From: Bianquea renquensis | GTDB taxonomy: Bacteria; Bacillota; Clostridia; Lachnospirales; Bianqueaceae | Length of the DNA stretch: 64,000 bases | Direction of reading: 5' to 3' | Assembly: GCF_014384895.1 (NCBI RefSeq) | Contig: NZ_JACRSQ010000004.1 | Span: 124,001-188,000 of the forward strand | Shown: positions 26,456 to 36,590 of the stretch, one piece after another | Layout of the letters: the number at the start of each line of letters is the position of its first letter | How positions within the stretch are numbered: position 1 is the stretch's first letter | The notes under the pieces: model-generated | What the model was told of the DNA's origin: nothing | Seen by the model: only the letters and a program-made list of their open reading frames with translations | Database searches by the model: none | Program-made: the position numbers and the translations under genes

Positions 26456-28879
26456 ATGAGATCGATCGTAAACGGTGTGCCAGAATATTCCGGACAGAAT
26501 TTGGATTACATTGGGTTCCCGCTCGGCGGACTCGGAGCGGGGAATATCTGCATCCAGGGAACCGGTGCTCTGAGTGGTTTTTCAATCCGTAACCAGCCGG
26601 ATTATTACTTCGAGCCAAATGTATTGTCCGCAATTTGCGTGAAGGAACCTGGAGGGAACATTGCAAGGGTACTGGAAGGACCTGTGCCAAAGCCGAAAAT
26701 ATTTGGCGGGGCGCTACAATCTCCTGCTGCGCAGGGGAAAGGTGGCGGAGCCGGTGAAAATCTCTACGGCTTGCCTCGATGCCAAAAAGCGGTTTTCCGC
26801 TCCCGTTTCCCCTTTGCTGAGGTGGAACTTGAGGACCCGGTGCTGCCGGTTACAGTGTCCGTCACGGCGTGGAGCCCCTTTATTCCAGGAAATGAAGATG
26901 ATTCCAGCCTCCCTGCCGGTTTCCTGACCTTCTGTTTTTATAATGTGTCGAATCACCCCGTAGATGCCGTTTATTATTTCTGCTCTGAAAATATGATGCG
27001 GAAGAACAAGGAGCACTCCGCCTATCCCATCCCCGATGGCTTTGTGCTGCACCAGGAGGGCAGTGAGAGTGAACCTTGGCTGGAGGGGAGCTTCTGCGCT
27101 CAACTTCATGAGTCCTGTAATGTGGATACCGCCTGGTTTCGGGGTGGCTGGTTTGATGCCTATACCATGCTTTGGAACGGAATCCAGCGAGGGGAAAGCC
27201 GTACTAAATGCCGGCCAGCCGGCCAAGACCCTGGCCAGGGAGCCATGCTTTCCCTGCCGTTTTATCTGGGACCCGGTGAAGAGAAGAAGATCACGCTCCA
27301 GCTCTGCTGGTATGTTCCCCACACCAACCTCCGCTGCTATGAAGAGGATCCTGACGTCATCCCCTCCCACCGGTTACAGACCTACAGTCCCTGGTACAGC
27401 GGACGCTTCGCATGTGTGGAGGAGGTTGCAGGGTATCTTTACGGAGAATATTCCCGCCTGTATGGGGAAACGCACCGGTTTACAGAATGTTTTTATGATA
27501 CCAATCTCCCCTCAGAGGCACTGGAAGCTGCGGCAGCCAACCTCAGCATACTGAAATCCCCCACGATTTTGCGGCAGACGGATGGACGTCTCTGGTGTTG
27601 GGAGGGGTGTATGGACCGCTGGGGATCCTGCATGGGTAGCTGCACCCATGTCTGGAACTATGCCCAGGCGATCTGCAACCTATTTCCATCTTTGGAGCGG
27701 ACTCTCCGGGAGACGGAATTCCTGGTCAGCCAGGACGAGCACGGTCACCAGAATTTCCGCAGCAGCCTACCCATCCGCCCATGCCGGCATGATTTCTATG
27801 CAGCATCGGACGGCCAACTGGGGGGATTGATTAAGCTTTACCGCGACTACACCATCTGCGGTGACTTGGAATGGCTGACAAAGCTCTGGCCGGCGGCGAA
27901 ACAGAGTATGGAGTATTGTATCGCCACCTGGGATCCCGACGAGGAGGGCCTGCTACGGGAACCCCATCATAATACCTATGACATTGAGTTTTGGGGACAG
28001 GACGGCATGTGCAGTTCTTTCTACCTTGGCGCGCTGGCTGCCATGGAGGCCATGGCAGCGGCATTAGGCGAGAGCGGGGAGCGCTATACTGCGCTGAGAG
28101 AAAAAGGAAGGGCGAAAATGCAACAGGAGCTCTTTAACGGGCGCTATTTTGAGCAGAAGGTCAGATGGAAGGATCTGAATGCTCAGATCTCTTGCGAGGG
28201 TTTGCCGGAGGAGGAGCTGGAACGGCTGGAGGAAGAAGGGCCGAAGTACCAGTACGGTGAAGGTTGCCTGTCTGACGGCGTGTTGGGCGCTTGGCTGGCC
28301 GAATTGGCGGGATTGCCAGAGATTATCGACCGTAACATGATAGAAAGTCACCTTCTCAGCGTTTTCCGCTACAATTTTAAGGACGATTTGTCCGGACACG
28401 CTAACCCACAACGTCCCGGTTATGCCTTGGGCAAAGAGGGCGGTCTGCTGCTGTGCACCTGGCCCAAAGGCGGAAAACCGTCTCTTCCTTTCGTTTACAG
28501 CGACGAAGTGTGGACCGGGATCGAGTACCAGGTGGCGACGCATCTGATGATGCACGGCTATCTGGACCAGGCGGTACAGATCATACGGACCACCCGAAGC
28601 CGCTATGACGGGACGGTCCGCAACCCTTACGACGAATACGAGTGCGGCCACTGGTACGCCCGCGCCCTGGCATCCTATGCCTGTATCCAGGCATTCTCTG
28701 GGGCACGGTATGACGCCGCATCGAAAACGCTTTACCTGCACGCGGAACGCCCGAAAATGACGCGGACCTTCCTTGCCACTTCCACGGGCTACGGAACACT
28801 AGTGGTCAACGGAGATCAAGTGGATCTCCAGGAGGTTTCCGGCAAAATCGAAGTGCATAAGATCGTCCGTAAAGGATGA
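26456..28879 (+). CDS. Glycoside hydrolase family 116 (GBA2-like) enzyme
   Basis: An 807-residue retaining glycosidase of the GH116 type, which includes beta-glucosidases, beta-xylosidases and non-lysosomal glucosylceramidase. The N-terminal beta-sandwich opens with IGFPLGGLGAGNICIQGTG, a family hallmark. The (alpha/alpha)6 barrel covers about 340-780. The glutamate of HHNTYDIEFWGQDG (near 510) fits the nucleophile, and the aspartate of YSDEVWTGIEYQ (near 683) the acid/base, by comparison with known family motifs. There is no signal peptide. AAGGAG lies 6 nt before the ATG. It is the last gene of the enzyme block and is followed by a convergent terminator. Confidence 0.85.
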   Translation: MRSIVNGVPEYSGQNLDYIGFPLGGLGAGNICIQGTGALSGFSIRNQPDYYFEPNVLSAICVKEPGGNIARVLEGPVPKPKIFGGALQSPAAQGKGGGAGENLYGLPRCQKAVFRSRFPFAEVELEDPVLPVTVSVTAWSPFIPGNEDDSSLPAGFLTFCFYNVSNHPVDAVYYFCSENMMRKNKEHSAYPIPDGFVLHQEGSESEPWLEGSFCAQLHESCNVDTAWFRGGWFDAYTMLWNGIQRGESRTKCRPAGQDPGQGAMLSLPFYLGPGEEKKITLQLCWYVPHTNLRCYEEDPDVIPSHRLQTYSPWYSGRFACVEEVAGYLYGEYSRLYGETHRFTECFYDTNLPSEALEAAAANLSILKSPTILRQTDGRLWCWEGCMDRWGSCMGSCTHVWNYAQAICNLFPSLERTLRETEFLVSQDEHGHQNFRSSLPIRPCRHDFYAASDGQLGGLIKLYRDYTICGDLEWLTKLWPAAKQSMEYCIATWDPDEEGLLREPHHNTYDIEFWGQDGMCSSFYLGALAAMEAMAAALGESGERYTALREKGRAKMQQELFNGRYFEQKVRWKDLNAQISCEGLPEEELERLEEEGPKYQYGEGCLSDGVLGAWLAELAGLPEIIDRNMIESHLLSVFRYNFKDDLSGHANPQRPGYALGKEGGLLLCTWPKGGKPSLPFVYSDEVWTGIEYQVATHLMMHGYLDQAVQIIRTTRSRYDGTVRNPYDEYECGHWYARALASYACIQAFSGARYDAASKTLYLHAERPKMTRTFLATSTGYGTLVVNGDQVDLQEVSGKIEVHKIVRKG

Positions 28880-28909
28880 GGAGTTCCGATTGCCGGATGC
28901 TTTCCACGG

Positions 28910-28962
28910 CCAAAAGCGGAGCCGCCGCCCTGACAATTCTGGCAGTGCCTCCGCTCTTTTGG
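28910..28962. terminator. Convergent terminator between the GH116 gene and the sensor kinase gene
   Basis: CCAAAAGCGGAG (28910-28921) pairs with CTCCGCTCTTTTGG (28949-28962), giving A-rich and T-rich flanks that would work on both strands. Confidence 0.75.
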
Positions 28963-28970
28963 TTTCCCCT

Positions 28971-30632
28971 TTATTGTTGGGAGGATGAAGGGGATTCTTT
29001 AATTTTGGGAACGCGTATGGTTATTTGAGTGCCGGCGTTTATAGCACTTTTTATTTGAAAATCGCATTGATCGTGAAAAAACATTTTGAGCCGTTGACAT
29101 GAATTATAGATGCCGTATCCACTATATTGCCCTTGTATAGAGCCGTCCAGCAGGTTTTGAAGCTGTTCAGGCGTCATTCCCTGCCCATTGTCCTGAATCG
29201 AGATGAAAACAGAATCGCCGGAGGAGCGAATAGTCAGAGAGATGACCCCGTCGGATTTTCCGTTTATGCCGTGGAGAATTGCATTTTCAATAAAAGGCTG
29301 AAGTGTCAGTTTTTGGATCAGACAGGAGTGGATGGAAGGGTCAACTTCACAGATGAAATCAAATTCCATATCATAGGAAAAACGCTGTATCTTGACGTAC
29401 TCCTGTACCATTTCCACTTCTTTGCTGATTGAAATAACATCTCGGCCACGGCTCAGCGTGATCCGATAATAATGTACCAAAGAATCGATTATTTTTTCTA
29501 CGGAGGGGTCGGAACTGGTGATTTTGATTGCCGATAGCGTGTTATAGAGGAAATGAGGGTTTATTTTTGCTTGCAGCAGCTCTAACTCGAGCTTTTGGTA
29601 ATCGTGTTTCAGCTTATTCTCCGTTTCTAAATGGCGGTTTAGATTTTCAATCAATTGCTGAAATATTTTTGCCAGATTGCCGAATTCGTCCGTCTTTCCA
29701 TCCAATCCGTCCAATAAGCAAATGCGCTCGCCCTGAAATTGAATATTGCTGACCAGCTCGTAAAGTCTGTTCGTCAGCGCTTTTACCACCAACTTTATAG
29801 CGACCAGTAAAATAACGCCAGATAGCAGGACCAATAGGCTGGCAGACAGCCAGATGTTTCTGTTTATTTCAGCCAGGCCTTCTTTGGGGAAGCAGGAGTA
29901 CACGGAAAAGCCCATTACGGTCTCATGGGAAAGGATGATATGTGTTTTGCTCCGCTCATCGGGAAATACCTGCTCCGCAGTATATATATCGGTGTAGTGG
30001 CCGTTACGCGTATTGTAAATCAGAAGGGAGAGCAGGTTGTGAGGATAGTTGAGGTCATTTAACAGAGAGCTCAATTCGGTGGTCGATTCGATGACTGCCA
30101 GTATGCCAGAGGGGGAGTTTATAACCTGGTAGTGTTTGAGACGCTGTCCGTCATCCGATAAGTAGAAAATATAAGAGGCACTGCTATGGTCCATCACATA
30201 GGTTTTCTCCTGTTCCCCCATATCGCGGATGGAGCGGATAATATCACCTTTAAAGATGCTGTCGTCGAAGGCATAGATGGTCAGAATATTGTAATAGGGA
30301 TTTGTCTGATAAATCGCGTGGCAGGTGCGGCGCAGGTCCTCGTAAAAATCCAAAGTATCCACCATGTCAGATAAACGTTTACCCTGCAAGTATTGGTACA
30401 GTTCTGGAATATTGGCTATGTACGCTGTATTTCGCCAGAGCTCTTCCATTGTATTGTCCATCAGCGTGATATACTCATGAGCAGTATTTTTGTAATGATC
30501 ACAGTAGCTTTTGACGCGGTCTTCGCGCTGCCCGGAAAAGATGAAAGAAATCAAGAAGATAAGCGGCACCATAGAAAATATGAAAATTACTGCCGTAAGC
30601 TTTATGCGGAAACGGTTATTCCCACTCATCAT
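28971..30632 (-). CDS. YesM-type sensor histidine kinase
   Basis: A 553-residue membrane kinase of the LytS/YesM class. It has a first transmembrane segment at about 10-32, an extracytoplasmic sensing domain (about 35-260), a second segment at about 265-287, a HAMP region, and a His-kinase domain with the phospho-accepting histidine in INPHFLYNTLSAI. The ATPase domain has QDNGQGMTPEQ and GYGIYNSCQRL. It overlaps the response-regulator gene by 17 nt, and GGAGGG precedes its ATG. YesM/YesN pairs next to LplA/LplB/LplC-type transporters typically sense a glycan fragment and switch on uptake and breakdown genes. It is therefore the likely regulator of the island, transcribed convergently to the enzymes. 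Confidence 0.92.
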   Translation of the reverse strand: MMSGNNRFRIKLTAVIFIFSMVPLIFLISFIFSGQREDRVKSYCDHYKNTAHEYITLMDNTMEELWRNTAYIANIPELYQYLQGKRLSDMVDTLDFYEDLRRTCHAIYQTNPYYNILTIYAFDDSIFKGDIIRSIRDMGEQEKTYVMDHSSASYIFYLSDDGQRLKHYQVINSPSGILAVIESTTELSSLLNDLNYPHNLLSLLIYNTRNGHYTDIYTAEQVFPDERSKTHIILSHETVMGFSVYSCFPKEGLAEINRNIWLSASLLVLLSGVILLVAIKLVVKALTNRLYELVSNIQFQGERICLLDGLDGKTDEFGNLAKIFQQLIENLNRHLETENKLKHDYQKLELELLQAKINPHFLYNTLSAIKITSSDPSVEKIIDSLVHYYRITLSRGRDVISISKEVEMVQEYVKIQRFSYDMEFDFICEVDPSIHSCLIQKLTLQPFIENAILHGINGKSDGVISLTIRSSGDSVFISIQDNGQGMTPEQLQNLLDGSIQGQYSGYGIYNSCQRLKMFFHDQCDFQIKSAINAGTQITIRVPKIKESPSSSQQ

Positions 30633-32274
30633 AGCCCTCCCCTTCGTTATGTACCATCATTCTTCGATAGTCGGCGGGGGTATGCCCTACATACTTTTTA
30701 AAAATAAGAGAAAAATGAGATTTGTTGTTGTAGCCCACCTGTTCCGCTACCGCACTTATTTTACAGCTCGGCATTTTTAGCAGATGCATAGCCTTTTTGA
30801 TCCGATACTCCGTTAAATACTCAAAAATGCTTTTCCCGGTAATGCTTCGGAATACATTGTTGGAATAGCTGGCGCTAAAAAACACTTTTGCTGCAATTTC
30901 GCTTACGGTGATAGGCTCAGCGTAATTTTCTGCAATCACTTTCTTGATATCCGATACCAGTTGCCGGCCTTTACTGCTATTTTGTTTTTTCTGAAACTGA
31001 ATGGTCTCAAAAATCACATTGCCAAGCAACTGTTTGATATTGTAGTACTTGTCAAAGGTTAGGACTTTATTCCAGAGTCCCATACTATCGGGAAAGAGCT
31101 CGCTGAATTTGATTCCGTCCTCCGAAAGCTGAAGCTCTACGATGGTGAGAAGGGTAAAGGCTAAACCGCGGATGCGGTTTTCGCTGTGATAATAATCGCT
31201 GGAAAAAAGTTTATCGATAAACGCTCCGATTTCATCGCGGGAGCCGCTGATGAATAGCGCTTTGATCCCTGTAGCAATCTCCTGTACTGTAACTCCGACT
31301 TTTGGGGGATCGTCCTGTGGTTCTTCAATCTCATGATACCAGATGATAGGGTTGATTTCCGTAAAGAAATTTGTATTCAACGCGGCAAGGCTCTGGGAGT
31401 AAAGGGTATCCGCCTGCAGTAGTTCGAATGAAAAATTGCTAATCCCAACTGCAACTTCACGATTGATAGTGGCGGTGATCTCTTCTACAAGTCGTGTCGC
31501 CGTTTCGTCAATGCGCCGCTTAAGCGGGACCAAATCCTCTTCTTTTGGAAAAAACAACAGACAGGAGAGTTGCTCAGATGATTTCGAAAATAACTGGACG
31601 GATTTGGCAAAAGAGAAATGGCTTGATAACATTTTGCGGGAGAAAAAGAAATTGTAATACTCTTTCCATGCCTCCGTTTTCTGTATAGGTTCTTTTTCCA
31701 GCTGAAATTTGATTGTGACTGCACAGATGAGGTCTAGGATATGGCGGTCCAGTTCTAAAAGTTTCATTTTTTCATGGATGTCCTGAATATTTGAAAAGGC
31801 GCCGTTGCACAGTTCAAAGAAGAACTGTTCCTGCAGTGTCTCGAGAGATTGGGAAAAAATTTTTTCCATAAAATCGCTCTTTGTGCGTTCCGCTTCCCTC
31901 TGATTTAAGCGGCTTACTGTTTTTGTTATGGTTTCTTCCAGCTCTTCGAGGATAAGAGGCTTTAATAAATAGGAGCAGGCCCGCATATCCACCGCTGCTC
32001 TCGCATACTCAAAATCTTCATGGCAGCTCATAAAGACCGTAAGCAAATCCGGATTGTACTCCAATGCCTTTGCCACCAGCTGGAATCCGTTTATTTGCGG
32101 CATAACAATATCTGTCAAAATAATGTCCGGCAGCAATTTTGGTATTTCCTCCAGTGCTAAAAGCGGATTATAAAATGTCCCAACGACATCGATCTGATAG
32201 TTTTCCCATTCCAGCGCTCCCTGTACGTATCGTAGCTCCCGTCTGTTATCGTCAATGATTACCATCTTATACAT
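30616..32274 (-). CDS. YesN-type response regulator with AraC DNA-binding domain
   Basis: A 552-residue regulator. The receiver domain (about 1-120) has the acidic pair in MVIIDDNRRE, the phospho-acceptor aspartate in ILTDIVMPQINGF (about 55) and the switch lysine in LLKPLILEEL (about 105). A long helical middle region (about 130-440) precedes a C-terminal double AraC helix-turn-helix (about 445-545; VAEQVGYNNKSHFSLIFKKY). The start at 32274 follows AAAGGGA about 11 nt upstream; upstream ATGs would add a hydrophobic leader absent from this family. Partner of the overlapping kinase gene. Confidence 0.92.
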   Translation of the reverse strand: MYKMVIIDDNRRELRYVQGALEWENYQIDVVGTFYNPLLALEEIPKLLPDIILTDIVMPQINGFQLVAKALEYNPDLLTVFMSCHEDFEYARAAVDMRACSYLLKPLILEELEETITKTVSRLNQREAERTKSDFMEKIFSQSLETLQEQFFFELCNGAFSNIQDIHEKMKLLELDRHILDLICAVTIKFQLEKEPIQKTEAWKEYYNFFFSRKMLSSHFSFAKSVQLFSKSSEQLSCLLFFPKEEDLVPLKRRIDETATRLVEEITATINREVAVGISNFSFELLQADTLYSQSLAALNTNFFTEINPIIWYHEIEEPQDDPPKVGVTVQEIATGIKALFISGSRDEIGAFIDKLFSSDYYHSENRIRGLAFTLLTIVELQLSEDGIKFSELFPDSMGLWNKVLTFDKYYNIKQLLGNVIFETIQFQKKQNSSKGRQLVSDIKKVIAENYAEPITVSEIAAKVFFSASYSNNVFRSITGKSIFEYLTEYRIKKAMHLLKMPSCKISAVAEQVGYNNKSHFSLIFKKYVGHTPADYRRMMVHNEGEGYDEWE

Positions 32275-32460
32275 AAGCGAATACATCCCTTTCCAATGCC
32301 TCAGTGCGAGGATAAACACGAATGTTGTCTTGAAAATTGACAGGTACAACAGATTCTATGAGTTTATCATAAAAATTTGGATGACACAAGTACGATTTTA
32401 GTTAATTTTGATACGGTTTTGATTGCTTTTTTTAATCGTTGATTTCGTTTCTGTATATTT

Positions 32461-32592
32461 GATGAAGGGGCTTCCTATCGAAAAGCCTTTACAGTGAATA
32501 TCCGTTACAAGACAGACGGTTCAGAGCTTCCTTTCCCATCGGGATCTGTTTATTATGATGGTAAGCAAGTCACGATTGCTCAAAGATGGTAA
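32461..32592 (+). pseudogene. Remnant C-terminal coding fragment
   Basis: A 43-codon open stretch without a start codon, running from DEGASYRKAFTVNIRY to a TAA at 32590, reads like the tail of a soluble beta-rich protein (it contains SGSVYYDGKQVTIAQRW). An in-frame TGA lies upstream near 32440. It sits in the gap between the response-regulator gene and the surface-protein gene, and may be what is left of a deleted gene. The parent family is not recognised. Confidence 0.4.
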
Positions 32593-32624
32593 CGGATGTG
32601 GAAAAATGGAAAAGGAGGCTTACA

Positions 32625-35600
32625 ATGAACAAGGGTAAAAAGTGGGGAAGCGTGTTGCTTTCCGCGGTATTGACATTAACCTCTGTTACGTCCCTATTTA
32701 CTGGCGCCATTTATGCCGCCCCTGACGGGTATCAGATGGCGGAACTTGAACTGATAGACGGCGAAAATGTTCCGCTTGTTTCGGAAGCGGGGTCATTTGG
32801 GAGGCTATCAGGGGAGGAGGGGAGTGTCGTATACCATACAGATCCGGAAGGTGACTATATCAGATTGGTCCATGAGAACGGGAACGCCGACCTGACCCCT
32901 TCGCTGGGATATGTTTTTCCCGAGGGGACGGCGGAGTCTAAGGTGACGGTAGAGTATGACCTGCGGCTCGATACAGCGCTGAAAGTCAATGACAAATACC
33001 TGACAGCGGGCTTTGACAGCGCCATAAAGCCTTTTGGCTTCGATGGTTACGCGGCGCGCACCTTGCTGAACCGGAACGGCATTTGTGTGGATGAGGGCGG
33101 AATGTGGTCGTTTGTGCCCACTGACTGCGAGGTGGACGAGGATGGAGACCTCCTTTCTGGCGTTTGGAACAGCTGGAAGATGGTTCTTGATATGACCAGT
33201 GGCAAATATCAGACGTATGTCAACGGTGTGTTGAAAGGCGAGGCGATCGCTGATACCAGCAATGTAAAAAAGTTTATGCTCGGGTTTGGAAACTGGGGTG
33301 GAAATCCCGCGCTGACGTACAGCGTTAAGAATTTCCGGGTTTCATTTGAGGACAGCACGGCGTCCGGCGGAGATGTAGAAGAATGGGCTCCAGATCCCTT
33401 TACACAGGGAGACGCGTGGACAGCGCCGGAAAATGCAGAAGAGACATGGGTACTGAATGATCAGATAGCCAATATGAGTGTTGGCGAATCGCTTCCCGCG
33501 TATTCCAGTGGAGAAGTAGGATTCAGCGTCTATGCCGTATCGGACAGCCCGGAGAACGATACCCTTCAGGTCAAAGGCGAAGGCGACCAAAAATATGTGG
33601 AGATCAGCTATAGCGGCACAAAAGACCGCAATCCACAGCTGGTATTCAATTTGCCAAATACTTACAAAGCTGGTACTGTATCTGTGGATTTTAAACTGTA
33701 TATGAAACCGGGTTCGGCTATGCATTGGATGGAAGCTGTTCTTGGAGCCGATGCAGTCGGCATCGATAACGGTGCTGCTTACGCTGGCAGACTGATTCTC
33801 GATGGAAATGGTTATGCCGAGGCATCAGGTGGCCCCTGGCTTTCCACCAAGCCCTTCCGCGCCGGCGGCTGGTACCGCTATGTCGTGACCATTGATGTAG
33901 GACTTCAGACGATGAACGTGAAAATATGGACGCCTCTGGATACGGAACCCTCCAGCTTTGACTACACCCTTTCCCAAAAGCGAAATGTTTCTCAATTTGT
34001 TGTCAAACCGTACGCTCCTGGCAGCGGTGTTCTCTGCGTAAAAGACGTGGCGCTTAGCTATGTTGCGCCGGATAGAACGCCGAGTCTGATGGCCCCGAAA
34101 GACGACACGTATATGGCCGATGTGAACCCCACTTTCACTTGGAGCAACACGGGTGCGGACAGCTATACTTTGGAAATCAGCAAAACCAGTGATTTTTCTG
34201 GGGATGTCATCCGCATAACGGGCCTTACCGATACCACATATACTCCGGAAACGCCGCTAGAAAGTTTCACTGAATATTATTGGAGAGTAACGGCTGTAAC
34301 CGGAGGAGAAGAGCCTATTACCAGTGCGGAAACCTTTATGCTGACCACAGAGTCTGAGGATATCGAAGGCAACGTGTATTATGCGAAAAATTTTGGTTTG
34401 GTCGAAGGCATATTTAGCGAGGAGATTCCGGAAGAGAGAGCGATAGCACAGCATAACGCCGCTATTATTCAGAACCTTCTGGACAAAGCGGGCAAAAAGG
34501 GTGGCGGTACGGTTATCTTGCCGGAAGGTGACTTTTGTCTGTGCGGAGATTATACCACCTATGATGCACGCATCCTCTATATCCGGTACGATAACGTCAC
34601 CTTAACTGGACAGGGCAGAGATGAGAATGGCGTTTACAAGACCCGGCTGCACACCAACTCCAGACGGAGCGTGGACGAAAAAGTTTACCGCAACGGCGGT
34701 ATTGTCATTGTCGGCACTCCTTTCGGATCGGAAAAAGCTAGAGAGAATATCGAAATTTCCCACTTTGAGATGGACGGCGGACGCGGATATACCGGCCGCA
34801 GCGACTGGGGATTCGATCCCAACATCGACTGGGGATGGGATATTTCTCACCAGGGCATCGTTGTGTCCAAAGATGATCTGGTAACGAATGTTACCCTTGA
34901 TGATCTCTATGTTCATAGCTATTCCGGCGAAACCCTCTATGTAGGAGGCAAGTCGGTTGGCTATCTGGAAGTCAAGAACTGTACGCTGGCCGATACGAAC
35001 GCATCTTGCTTTAACTTGAACGCTAAGTATTTGAATGTCCATGATAACCAGTTCGGTTCTCCGGACGGCAGATGTCGATTCTGGATCGAATACTGCCCGC
35101 GGAAATGCTTAGTCGAGTATTCCTTTGACACATCTGTCATTCCGGAAGGGATTGAACCGGATACAGCGTATTTCCGGAACAACAAGTTCTATAATTCGGT
35201 GAACGCGCATGGCATCGCCATCGCCCAGGGCGACTGTACAGAATATGCTATGTATTTCGAGAACAACGAGATTGACAATAGCCTGGATGAGAACAACAAT
35301 GGTATTTTCCAGTTGGCTGGTGCTGTATATGGGCCCATCTATATTCGCAACAATACAATCCAAAATACTCATGGCCCGATTCTTGTATTCTCCTATGGCG
35401 GTGGAACGGTTGACGAAAACGGCGTTCCCAATGTCGACTGGGCAAAAAACAAGAATATTTATCTGGAAAATAATACATGCGTGAATTTGGGCAGCCCCAT
35501 TATCGATCTGATGGGCAGTTGGGGTGTGTGGGATCCCACATTAAATGATGGCGCAGGCGGTGTCGCCCCCTGGACACAGCCGGTAGAAAACCTGTATATT

Positions 35601-36584
35601 CGCAACAACTATTTTGAGGGAGCGGATCCGCAGAATAAGAGCATTGCAATCGGAAGTTTCTATGATACCATTGAATCAGCCATCGAGCTGAACAACACGG
35701 AAGTTTCCGGTAATACTTTTAAAAACTGTCTGGCCCCCGAAGAGGTCAGAGCCTTCATCGGCAAAGTTCCGTTGTTTAAAGACAACACCTACAGTAACGT
35801 TACAGCGACTTCTTTAGGCGGCATTGCCAATCTGGACGGCAGCAGTGCAGAGCTGAAGCCTGTGTACGAGTATCTCACTCTTACTGCGTCGGAGGCAGTC
35901 AATCCAACCTTCCGCGTAGGAAAGAATGAGAATGGACAGAAAGTTACCATAACCGGAGGCGTGAAAACGAACCCTGTTACCTTTGTGAGAGGTGCGGAGA
36001 GCTATTTTGTTCCGGAAGAGTATCGCCTTGAAGAGGGGGATACCATCGTTTTTGTATATGATGCGGAAAAGGCTATCTGGAATTTTGTTTCCTTCGAGAA
36101 GGCTTCTGAAGAAGAAAAGCCGCCTGCTGTTGATCCTGGCACAATGTACGAGATTACAGCGACGGCGGGAGAGGGCGGTACGATTACTCCGGATGGCAAA
36201 ATTACAGTTCCATCTGGCGGCGAAATCACCTATGTTATATCTGCCGAGAAAGGCTACCGGGTTGACAAGGTTATACTCGATGGAGAGAAAGAAGTAGAGC
36301 TTCTGGATGGCACCTATACCTTCTATGAAGTGAATCAGAATCATTCGATCCATGTGACCTTCATTAGGATTCACGATATTTCCGAAGAACCCACCGAAGG
36401 ACCTACCGAAGGACCGACTGAAAGACCTACCAAAGAACCGACTGAAGGGCCTGGCGATGAGACGACGCCTCCTCCTGCTACGGGAGATAGCAATGCTGGA
36501 AATATTTTTGCAGTTTTGTCAGCTCTTGCATTGGTGGCGATACTGTATCTTTCGCGGAAAAAGGTATCTGACTTTAGAGGGTAG
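32625..36584 (+). CDS. Wall-anchored multidomain beta-helix surface protein
   Basis: A 1319-residue exported protein. The signal peptide (1 to about 28) ends at YAAPDG. Two LamG-like beta-sandwiches follow (about 30-240 and 272-485), then an Fn3-like module (about 488-575) and a pectate-lyase-type right-handed beta-helix (about 585-1085). A Listeria-Bacteroides-like repeat comes next (about 1173-1250; GGTITPDGKITVPSGGE), then a PTEGP repeat linker that spans the wall (about 1255-1284). It ends with a sorting signal: PATGD, hydrophobic helix, SRKK. The ATG at 32625 has AAAAGGAGG upstream. It probably binds or trims an external polysaccharide and feeds fragments to the ABC importer. Enzyme activity is not shown. 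Confidence 0.85.
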   Translation: MNKGKKWGSVLLSAVLTLTSVTSLFTGAIYAAPDGYQMAELELIDGENVPLVSEAGSFGRLSGEEGSVVYHTDPEGDYIRLVHENGNADLTPSLGYVFPEGTAESKVTVEYDLRLDTALKVNDKYLTAGFDSAIKPFGFDGYAARTLLNRNGICVDEGGMWSFVPTDCEVDEDGDLLSGVWNSWKMVLDMTSGKYQTYVNGVLKGEAIADTSNVKKFMLGFGNWGGNPALTYSVKNFRVSFEDSTASGGDVEEWAPDPFTQGDAWTAPENAEETWVLNDQIANMSVGESLPAYSSGEVGFSVYAVSDSPENDTLQVKGEGDQKYVEISYSGTKDRNPQLVFNLPNTYKAGTVSVDFKLYMKPGSAMHWMEAVLGADAVGIDNGAAYAGRLILDGNGYAEASGGPWLSTKPFRAGGWYRYVVTIDVGLQTMNVKIWTPLDTEPSSFDYTLSQKRNVSQFVVKPYAPGSGVLCVKDVALSYVAPDRTPSLMAPKDDTYMADVNPTFTWSNTGADSYTLEISKTSDFSGDVIRITGLTDTTYTPETPLESFTEYYWRVTAVTGGEEPITSAETFMLTTESEDIEGNVYYAKNFGLVEGIFSEEIPEERAIAQHNAAIIQNLLDKAGKKGGGTVILPEGDFCLCGDYTTYDARILYIRYDNVTLTGQGRDENGVYKTRLHTNSRRSVDEKVYRNGGIVIVGTPFGSEKARENIEISHFEMDGGRGYTGRSDWGFDPNIDWGWDISHQGIVVSKDDLVTNVTLDDLYVHSYSGETLYVGGKSVGYLEVKNCTLADTNASCFNLNAKYLNVHDNQFGSPDGRCRFWIEYCPRKCLVEYSFDTSVIPEGIEPDTAYFRNNKFYNSVNAHGIAIAQGDCTEYAMYFENNEIDNSLDENNNGIFQLAGAVYGPIYIRNNTIQNTHGPILVFSYGGGTVDENGVPNVDWAKNKNIYLENNTCVNLGSPIIDLMGSWGVWDPTLNDGAGGVAPWTQPVENLYIRNNYFEGADPQNKSIAIGSFYDTIESAIELNNTEVSGNTFKNCLAPEEVRAFIGKVPLFKDNTYSNVTATSLGGIANLDGSSAELKPVYEYLTLTASEAVNPTFRVGKNENGQKVTITGGVKTNPVTFVRGAESYFVPEEYRLEEGDTIVFVYDAEKAIWNFVSFEKASEEEKPPAVDPGTMYEITATAGEGGTITPDGKITVPSGGEITYVISAEKGYRVDKVILDGEKEVELLDGTYTFYEVNQNHSIHVTFIRIHDISEEPTEGPTEGPTERPTKEPTEGPGDETTPPPATGDSNAGNIFAVLSALALVAILYLSRKKVSDFRG

Positions 36585-36590
36585 AAGAAT

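Noticed and set aside
28064..28741. A 225-codon minus-strand frame inside the GH116 gene
   Set aside because: Shadow of a GC-rich real gene; no start signal and no domain.
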